Origin: Mycolicibacterium mageritense
GTDB taxonomy: Bacteria > Actinomycetota > Actinomycetes > Mycobacteriales > Mycobacteriaceae
Assembly (NCBI RefSeq): GCF_010727475.1
Contig: NZ_AP022567.1
Location: 2,976,001 to 3,040,000 of the forward strand
DNA length: 64,000 nucleotides
Direction: 5' to 3'
Position numbers and translations under genes: made by a program. Positions 59,579 through 64,000 of this stretch are shown here, one piece after another. Under the pieces are notes generated by a model that saw nothing but the letters and a program-made list of their open reading frames with translations, ran no database searches and was not told the origin of the DNA. Numbering within the stretch: the stretch's first letter is position 1; each line of letters begins with the position of its first letter.

Positions 59579-60245
59579 CACCGTCTCCGAATGTCAGCTT
59601 GTGCTTGGATGCGGTTCCCCATCCAGAGCGGGCACGCTGCGGCTCGTCAACAACAGGCTCCGCGTCCGTGTCCTCTGGGTAATCAACGACAGGCTCGGAC
59701 AGTGGGAACGTTTGCTGGAACGCCTCAGGTGCAGGCTCAGGAGAGGGCTCCACAGGCGCTGCGGGCTGCGCGATACGGATGGTCGGTTCCTTCGGCGGGA
59801 GTCCACGCAACGCGCGGGAATGGACACGCACACGCTCTCCGAGGTCGGTGACGCGGCTTCCAGCGGACAGCCACAACACCGCTCCGATGCCCAGCGCGAG
59901 AGCCGTGATGCCCGCTCCGTTGTTGGCAATTCCACGATGCAACGGGCTCATCGACTGCTTCGTCGCCGCCTCCCACGCCACGATGCAATCGTTGTAATCG
60001 GAGCGGACGGCGTTAGCCCTGGAGGACTTCGCGCCGTACTCCTTCTCGGCGTTGGACAGCGCTTGCGACTCGGTGCTGCATCCACGTGCGATGGTATTTA
60101 GCACGTCGGCGCTAGGCGCTGCGGCAACCGCCAGCAAACTTACGACGGCGGCGGCGAAGCCAATGACGAGGAGCGCGGCAGCCCACTTCACGGTGGAAGG
60201 ACGGGACGCCTTCGGAGAGCGCGGCTGCGTGTATTCGATGGTCAT
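59565..60245 (-). CDS. Membrane protein with conserved SGWGT-KLTFGD tail (paralogue 2)
   Basis: A 226-residue protein: span (VKWAAALLVIGFAAAVVSLLAV), an outer loop with two Cys (GCSTESQALSNAEKEYGAKSS; DCIVAWEAA), a second span (GAGITALALGIGAVLWLSAG), a Pro/Glu-rich cytoplasmic region and the tail RSGWGTASKHKLTFGD. Layout and tail match the adjacent gene at 58973, indicating an old duplication. Probably part of the membrane complex around Tra. Confidence 0.7.
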   Translation of the reverse strand: MTIEYTQPRSPKASRPSTVKWAAALLVIGFAAAVVSLLAVAAAPSADVLNTIARGCSTESQALSNAEKEYGAKSSRANAVRSDYNDCIVAWEAATKQSMSPLHRGIANNGAGITALALGIGAVLWLSAGSRVTDLGERVRVHSRALRGLPPKEPTIRIAQPAAPVEPSPEPAPEAFQQTFPLSEPVVDYPEDTDAEPVVDEPQRARSGWGTASKHKLTFGDGDVDG

Positions 60246-60532
60246 GGGGTCACCTCGGAGACAAGTTGCGCCTTCGCCGAGCGGTAGCTCCAACCAGCGC
60301 GGGCGAGGGGGATGAGCGCCGCTACTACGGCGACCACGGCGGTGACGCCGATCAACAGACCGAGTGCGCCGACGACGGTGGACGCTGCCGCTCGCCCTAT
60401 TGCGATGACGGCTGTGCCGATGAGGTAGACGCCGACGAACGAGGCGATGACGGCAAGCCAACCCACGGCGCGAGTACGCGCTTCGATGGCGACGCGCGCA
60501 AGGAGTTCGGTGTTCGATTCGGAGGTGGTCAT
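60242..60532 (-). CDS. Small membrane protein
   Basis: A 96-residue protein with two or three spans (VGWLAVIASFVGVYLIGTAVIAIG and VVGALGLLIGVTAVVAVVAALIPLA) and a short basic end. Resembles spread (Spd)-type small membrane proteins of actinobacterial conjugative elements in size and position only. Overlaps neighbours as ATGA on both sides. Confidence 0.65.
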   Translation of the reverse strand: MTTSESNTELLARVAIEARTRAVGWLAVIASFVGVYLIGTAVIAIGRAAASTVVGALGLLIGVTAVVAVVAALIPLARAGWSYRSAKAQLVSEVTP

Positions 60533-60990
60533 GGTCGTGACTCCTCGGTGTCGGCGTCCGAGTCCTCGGGAACGGCGACGCTGGCGCGGGACGCGTGTGC
60601 AGCACGACGAGCCTCGCGTTCTGCGTGGAGATGCTCGCTGTATCGGGCATGAAGCACGGCGCGCTTGTCCGCCCGTCGCGCCTGCGCCTCAGGGGACGTG
60701 ACGCGTGTGAACGCGTAGATGGCGAGGACGCCGAGCGCGGTGGTCAGAAGCGCCAGGAGCGCGGCTCCAGCGGTCATGGGCGTTGCGCTGAACGTGACGG
60801 TGATGGCGGGCGCGAAGGGAAGCGGGAATCCGATGCCGCTGTCCGTCGAGGCGAGCAGTGCGTCCAGGTTGGCGGTCGGGTGGTCGTTCGCATGGGCGAT
60901 GACGGAGGCGAGGCGGTCGCCTGGCACTGGGTCAACGTGGGTCAAGTCGAGCGGTGGGTACGGCGGGGTCGGGGTTGGTGTGGGGCTCAT
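60529..60990 (-). CDS. Single-span membrane protein, first gene of the Tra operon
   Basis: A 153-residue protein: Pro-rich start (MSPTPTPTPPYPPLDL), a hydrophobic segment about residues 60-95 (ITVTFSATPMTAGAALLALLTTALGVLAIYAFTRV in outline) and a basic helical tail (RRADKRAVLHARYSEHLHAEREARRAAHASRAS in outline). ATG at 60990 is preceded by GAAGGACA. It heads the continuous operon down to the RuvC-like gene at 55391, with every junction overlapping. Confidence 0.7.
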   Translation of the reverse strand: MSPTPTPTPPYPPLDLTHVDPVPGDRLASVIAHANDHPTANLDALLASTDSGIGFPLPFAPAITVTFSATPMTAGAALLALLTTALGVLAIYAFTRVTSPEAQARRADKRAVLHARYSEHLHAEREARRAAHASRASVAVPEDSDADTEESRP

Positions 60991-61085
60991 GTTGGTGTCC
61001 TTCGGTGGATGGTTATGCGCCTTAGTTAATAGAGTTACCGCGCTAGTAGGCGTGAGCCGTGGCTAGTGCGGTAGCTGATAATGGA

Positions 61086-61114
61086 AGGGTAGCACACCGC
61101 AGCAAACTTGTCAG
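61086..61114 (-). promoter_or_regulatory. Promoter of the Tra operon
   Basis: On the minus strand: CTGACA (61114-61109), 17 bp, TACCCT (61091-61086). The -35 lies in GGATTCCTGACAA (61120-61108), identical to 44909-44921. Transcription would begin near 61079, leaving a leader of about 89 bases before ATG 60990. Confidence 0.6.
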
Positions 61115-61137
61115 GAATCCGACGACACGCTGCATAT

Positions 61138-61403
61138 CCCCAGGTCACCCCTGCTAACGTCGCGTTAACACCTGGTCAGAGCGCCGAAGCTGTAGCCGCC
61201 ATAGCAACCGTTCCATCCGCTCTAGCTAACAAGCGCCGAGAACCACCCGAATGCCGAGTCCGAGAGCGTCAATCCACGAGACAGTGCATAACTATGCGCC
61301 GTACATCTCCGCAGGTCATCGCCTCGGGGACTTCCACCAACACCGCCCAGAGAGCCGACAGGGCGCCGTGTTTCCCCAGGTCAGATAGCAAACGCGCAGG
61401 TCA
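61138..61403. repeat. Cluster of CAGGTCA repeats and 19-bp palindrome copy C
   Basis: CCCCAGGTCA at 61138-61147 and 61374-61383, CCGCAGGTCA at 61309-61318, GCGCAGGTCA at 61394-61403, all on the plus strand, and TGCTAACGTCGCGTTAACA at 61152-61170. This is the left part of the 690-bp non-coding region 60,991-61,681. The 30-bp copy at 61309 matches 47259-47230. Confidence 0.7.
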
Positions 61404-61412
61404 GGGCGATTC

Positions 61413-61508
61413 CGTAACACTGTGCGTAATCGTGTGCGTAACAGTGCCCGTAACGATGGGCGTAACAGGTGCCGTAATGCCGCCCGTAACGACGGGCGTA
61501 ACACCGAG
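61413..61508 (+). repeat. Tandem array of eight 12-bp CGTAA repeats
   Basis: CGTAA recurs at 61413, 61425, 61437, 61449, 61461, 61473, 61485 and 61497, exactly every 12 bp. Units include CGTAACACTGTG, CGTAACAGTGCC, CGTAACGATGGG and CGTAACGACGGG; consensus CGTAACRNYGNG. Further CGTAAC copies occur at about 61626 and 63787. The constant phase with a variable second half is typical of protein-binding iterons: an origin of replication, a transfer-recognition (clt) locus or a partition site. Confidence 0.8.
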
Positions 61509-61681
61509 GGCGACCTCAGTCGTGTGTCAGCGAGGGGTTGTAAACGCCGAGGTCAAGCTAGTGTTCTGCGAAGAAGTGAGTACCGCTCATGTGGGTGTAT
61601 CGGGCAGGTGAGCAGGAGTGAGTCCGTAACGCCCATTCGTGGCGTGTGGAGGTGTGGGTGAGGGGTGCCTTGTAACGGCGG

Positions 61682-62725
61682 CTAGGAGGCAGCGGAGAGA
61701 GGAGGCTCCAGGTCTTTGGCGGCGTTGACGATCCGCCCCACCGTCGAACCGCTGGGAGCCTTCACGTCGGGCATTTCCACGCTCAGCGCCTCTGATACCT
61801 TCCGCTGGCTCAAGCCGTCGAGCGACAGCTCTAGCACCCGTGTGATGACCTCAGCGGACTGATCGAAGTTCCCCGTAGCCGCCAACTCGTCGGCGACTTC
61901 CGAGGCATCGCGGGACAGCACGAGCGGCTCAGCGCGAGGTAGTGAGCGTGGGGCGTTCGATGCTTCACGGGTTGGTCGATGCGTCACGAGCTGCTCGGTG
62001 ATTGCGTCACGGAGCGCTTCAGCATGACCCGTGAGTTGCTCCGTGAGTTGCATCGTGAGTGATGCATGAAGCGCTCCACGATCCGCCTCACGGTTTGCGT
62101 CAAGCTGCTCCAGGAGCTGCTTCATGCCTGCGTCGTGGCGTGCGTCAAGCTGGCTCATGATGTGCTCCACGTCCGCCTGACGTGCGACGTTGAGCGCCTC
62201 TACATGCTCTGTGACCCGACGTTCCACGGCGTTATCCTGAACCTCCGGTGACCGCGCGACCAGCTCCGCCAGGGCGCTCACGATGGCGATGTCCACTGCA
62301 ATCGGGACGATGGCGGCAGTCCACGCCGACAGTCCGAGCAGCATCATCGACAAGTCCTGCATCGCCAGGAAGGACAGGACGAAGGCACCTGTGACGGTCG
62401 CGCCTGTGAGTGTGAAGTTGACCCACCTGCGGATGTTCCCAACATTCGGACGGGGATTGGCGAGGGCGTGGGAACCGAACGCGAGGGCAATGGGCATAAG
62501 CGCTCCGAGCGCCACCGCGCCGAGTGTGAACCATGCTGGCGGGAGGTCGCCCGCCGTCTTCCAGGCTTCCCACAACACCGAGGTGTCACCCGTACGCAGA
62601 GCCTTGAAGTACGCAGGAGCCTTCACTCCAGCGTGCCACGCGTTGGCGATGACAGACACCGCCGTGAAGACGCCGAACCACACCCAGTAGAACGTGCGCG
62701 GGTCGTGCGTCCTGTCCTTGCTCAC
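61682..62725 (-). CDS. DUF2637 membrane protein with coiled coil and C-terminal helix-turn-helix
   Basis: A 347-residue protein. Four spans in residues 10-150 (FYWVWFGVFTAVSVIANAW; LGALMPIALAFGSHAL; TVTGAFVLSFLAM; AAIVPIAVDIAIVSALAEL) form the DUF2637 region seen in actinobacterial conjugative elements. A coiled coil follows (about 165-235, HIMSQLDARHDAGMKQLLEQL). The end resembles a helix-turn-helix (LDGLSQRKVSEALSVEMPDVKAPSGSTVGRIVNAA in outline). A DNA-binding end on a membrane protein beside the 12-bp array suggests a DNA anchor. GTG start. Confidence 0.75.
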   Translation of the reverse strand: MSKDRTHDPRTFYWVWFGVFTAVSVIANAWHAGVKAPAYFKALRTGDTSVLWEAWKTAGDLPPAWFTLGAVALGALMPIALAFGSHALANPRPNVGNIRRWVNFTLTGATVTGAFVLSFLAMQDLSMMLLGLSAWTAAIVPIAVDIAIVSALAELVARSPEVQDNAVERRVTEHVEALNVARQADVEHIMSQLDARHDAGMKQLLEQLDANREADRGALHASLTMQLTEQLTGHAEALRDAITEQLVTHRPTREASNAPRSLPRAEPLVLSRDASEVADELAATGNFDQSAEVITRVLELSLDGLSQRKVSEALSVEMPDVKAPSGSTVGRIVNAAKDLEPPLSAAS

Positions 62726-63201
62726 GATCCTCGTCCTCTCTCCAGCAAACTGCGCACAGTCTCACGTACGCCTCCGACACCCGCGTCGATGTCCAGGTCT
62801 TCGAGTTGTGGGTACGTCCCGTGCATCAGGCACAGCAGCTCCACGTCCATGCCCTGAAGGTCGTCGCGCAGGGTCAACCGCCCGCGCTCAACGGTCACCG
62901 TGCCGCGCCGCAGGAGCGTCAACACGGCGGTGGATTCGCTCGTGGACACGGACGTGCGGACGGGCTGCGCGCCCTCAGTGCGGAGGGCTCGCAGGAGCGA
63001 GTGCATCGCCTGCTCAACGGTCGCGTCGGGCTCCGAGGTGGCGGTGTGTGCGGCGATTCGGTCACGGATTCGGGCGGCAAGGGCGTGATCCCCGCGCCGT
63101 TCGGCACGTGAGATTTGGCGGACGAACGGGATGATGGTGTTGTGCCAGATTCGCTGACGGGGTTTGCTGGGGTTGGTCCAGCGGGGGAGTGCGGTGGTCA
63201 T
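62722..63201 (-). CDS. Hypothetical protein
   Basis: A 159-residue soluble protein of no recognised family (RQRIWHNTIIPFVRQISRAERRGDHALAARIRDRIAAH in outline; QGMDVELLCLMHGTYPQLEDLDIDAG). Its stop overlaps the DUF2637 start by 4 bp, so the two are co-expressed. Basic N-terminus, acidic C-terminus. Confidence 0.65.
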   Translation of the reverse strand: MTTALPRWTNPSKPRQRIWHNTIIPFVRQISRAERRGDHALAARIRDRIAAHTATSEPDATVEQAMHSLLRALRTEGAQPVRTSVSTSESTAVLTLLRRGTVTVERGRLTLRDDLQGMDVELLCLMHGTYPQLEDLDIDAGVGGVRETVRSLLERGRGS

Positions 63202-63308
63202 CGGTTCGGCTCCTCGGTGTCGGTGTTCGCGAGTTCGGCGATGCGTTGGTCGGCGGCGGCGAGTGCGGTGAGCAGTTCGGCGTCGGTCGGCTCGGTGTAG
63301 TCAGTCAT
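63198..63308 (-). CDS. 36-residue protein
   Basis: MTDYTEPTDAELLTALAAAD, then a helix ending TDTEEPNR. Overlaps the next gene by 4 bp and the previous by 8 bp, the same coupling as throughout this operon, which supports a real small gene. Function unknown. Confidence 0.5.
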   Translation of the reverse strand: MTDYTEPTDAELLTALAAADQRIAELANTDTEEPNR

Positions 63309-63486
63309 GGGGGTGCACCTTGTCCACGTCGAACGGTGCGCGGGTCGAACGGCGTGCAGGTGCTCGGCGCTTGCGGAGGGGCTTCGTCGGCTGGTTGCGC
63401 AGGCGATAGATGGGCGTCTCGGGGAGGATGCAGCGCTCACTCACCTCGGCGACGATGGCTTCCAGCTCGATGTCTTCGGCTCTCAT
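63301..63486 (-). CDS. 61-residue hypothetical protein
   Basis: Acidic first half (MRAEDIELEAIVAEVSERC) and very basic second half (LRKRRAPARRSTRAPFDVDK). No family recognised. ATG at 63486 overlaps the stop of the HTH gene upstream, consistent with one operon running 63752 to 61682. Confidence 0.5.
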   Translation of the reverse strand: MRAEDIELEAIVAEVSERCILPETPIYRLRNQPTKPLRKRRAPARRSTRAPFDVDKVHPHD

Positions 63487-63752
63487 GAGTCCTGCCCTTC
63501 CGTGTTGTCGGCGGTGTGGTCGATGCGCGCGAGCAGGTTCTGCACGGTGCTGTAGCTGGTTCCCATGGCGTCGGCGAGGACAGGATAGGTGGCACCACCT
63601 CGCGTGCGGAGTCGGCGGACAACTTCGAGGCGTTCGGCGGATGTGGCATCCAATGTGCGCTTCTGCCGCTGCAGCTTTCGGCTCAACGCTCGGAGCGTCG
63701 CCAGGTCGGAGTCGCGCTCCTCGTCGGTGTACGTCGGGTCGGTGTTGGTCAC
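63483..63752 (-). CDS. Small helix-turn-helix protein, leaderless
   Basis: An 89-residue protein: helix rich in Arg/Lys/Gln (LATLRALSRKLQRQKRTLDATSAERLEVVRRLRTRGG in outline), then a helix-turn-helix (ATYPVLADAMGTSYSTVQNLLARID). Similar plan to the plus-strand small HTH proteins. GTG at 63752 is preferred over ATG 63773 because a promoter ends 6 bases upstream. First gene of the operon with the DUF2637 protein and its likely regulator. Confidence 0.65.
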   Translation of the reverse strand: MTNTDPTYTDEERDSDLATLRALSRKLQRQKRTLDATSAERLEVVRRLRTRGGATYPVLADAMGTSYSTVQNLLARIDHTADNTEGQDS

Positions 63753-63787
63753 GTTTCTATCATACCTAGCCATGATGAAATTGTCCC
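63752..63787 (-). promoter_or_regulatory. Promoter with leaderless GTG start
   Basis: On the minus strand: GGGACA (63787-63782 region), 17 bp, TATGAT (63764-63759), 6 bases, GTG at 63752. The -10 matches the consensus well. CGTAAC overlaps the -35 area, as in the 12-bp array, which could couple this promoter to the array-binding protein. Confidence 0.65.
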
Positions 63788-63823
63788 GTAACAGGCGTAC
63801 AGGGGAGGTGTACGCCTGAAGGG

Positions 63824-64000
63824 TCAGCGCGAGATGGTGACGGTGAACGGCAAGCCTTCGCGCACCTCGACGTTCGGCGGTTCGCTCGGCGGTTCGGGAC
63901 GCGCCGCCAGGAGAGCCTCTCCCGCAGGGTCATTCGTCCACGGCTTGAGTAGCAGGTGCATCGCCACGCGAAGCGATGGTGAGGCTGAGCTGATGGACGA
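63824..64000 (-). CDS. Partial CDS, C-terminus only (runs off right edge)
   Basis: 58 residues before a TGA at 63824-63826: ...MHLLLKPWTNDPAGEALLAA, RPEPPSEPPNVEVREGLPF, TVTISR. The frame is open to the window edge. No family can be assigned from this fragment. It shows that the element continues to the right. Confidence 0.5.
   Translation of the reverse strand, partial: SSISSASPSLRVAMHLLLKPWTNDPAGEALLAARPEPPSEPPNVEVREGLPFTVTISR

Larger units (their letters stand above)
40357..64000. mobile_element. Integrative conjugative element of FtsK/Tra type in tRNA-Ser (right end outside window)
   Basis: Starts at the 3' end of tRNA-Ser and runs to the window edge, at least 23.6 kb. The first gene is a tyrosine integrase pointing towards the tRNA, followed by a divergent repressor and excisionase. 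A large plus-strand block of small, often 4-bp-overlapping genes follows, then minus-strand operons with an FtsK-like translocase, several one- or two-span membrane proteins and a DUF2637 protein. No relaxase, VirB4 or phage structural gene is seen, so it resembles actinobacterial ICEs that move double-stranded DNA. The right end is not in view, because no second copy of the tRNA 3' end was found. Confidence 0.8.

Noticed and set aside
61413..61508. CRISPR array
   Set aside because: Repeat unit is only 12 bp with no separate spacers of constant length and no cas genes nearby.
61108..61611. 167-codon plus frame (and a short minus frame) across the 12-bp array
   Set aside because: The periodic VTxGVT pattern follows from the 12-bp DNA repeat; the frame also crosses a promoter, a palindrome and CAGGTCA repeats, and has no domain.
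40357..64000. Prophage interpretation
   Set aside because: NrdH, DUF3846 and HNH genes occur in actinophages, but no terminase, portal, capsid, tail or lysin gene is present, and an FtsK-like Tra with membrane proteins is.
40357..64000. Type IV secretion or relaxase-based conjugation
   Set aside because: No VirB4-like ATPase, relaxase HUH or Mob motif was seen among the translated genes in the window.
63800..64000. Right attachment site (attR)
   Set aside because: No copy of the tRNA-Ser 3' end was found; an open reading frame continues through the edge.

Overview
The window comes from a fast-growing mycobacterium close to Mycolicibacterium (Mycobacterium) smegmatis. The evidence is the dense high-GC coding, the arabinogalactan locus dprE1/dprE2-aftA-embC-embA-embB with furA-katG lying between dprE1 and dprE2 (the M. 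smegmatis arrangement), and a second block that follows M. tuberculosis Rv3777-Rv3783 gene by gene. The proteins resemble but do not equal the M. smegmatis ones as I remember them, so a relative is likelier than mc2 155. Family assignments are from memory and visible motifs; no search was run.

Region 1 (1-23,230): cell-wall arabinan synthesis on the minus strand. DprE1 and DprE2 make decaprenyl-phospho-arabinose, AftA primes the galactan, and EmbC/EmbA/EmbB extend arabinan. The ancestral gtrA(Rv3789)-dprE1-dprE2 run is split twice. A catabolic/transport cassette (two MFS carriers, SMP-30 lactonase, LacI regulator, ketopantoate-reductase-like dehydrogenase, BKACE enzyme) lies between gtrA and dprE1. 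furA-katG and a TetR/DUF2236-oxygenase unit lie between dprE1 and dprE2.

Region 2 (23,231-32,288): ordinary accessory genes (TRIC channel, MocR regulator with divergent AhpD-like gene, phosphotransferase, zinc-ribbon protein, DUF222/HNH protein, PPOX protein, DUF2207 membrane protein, zinc metallopeptidase).

Region 3 (32,306-40,356): a tightly overlapping minus-strand operon, Rv3779-like membrane protein - bpa - rfbE(wzt) - glfT1 - rfbD(wzm), for galactan priming and export plus the proteasome activator. It is flanked by an aminotransferase-fold protein, a quinone oxidoreductase, a MarR regulator and tRNA-Ser(UGA).

Region 4 (40,357 to the right edge, truncated): an integrated mobile element in the 3' end of tRNA-Ser. 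It looks like an actinobacterial integrative conjugative element of the FtsK/Tra (double-stranded DNA translocation) type. It has a tyrosine integrase, a divergent repressor/excisionase control region, a plus-strand block of small mostly unknown genes (42.3-53.8 kb) and minus-strand transfer blocks (54.1-61.0 kb, 61.7-64.0 kb) containing Tra, several small membrane proteins and a DUF2637 protein. The 690-bp non-coding stretch 60,991-61,681 between the transfer blocks holds eight tandem 12-bp CGTAAC repeats, clustered CAGGTCA repeats and a 19-bp palindrome. It is the best candidate for a cis-acting transfer or replication locus. No relaxase, VirB4, phage structural gene, recognisable Rep or right attachment site is visible.
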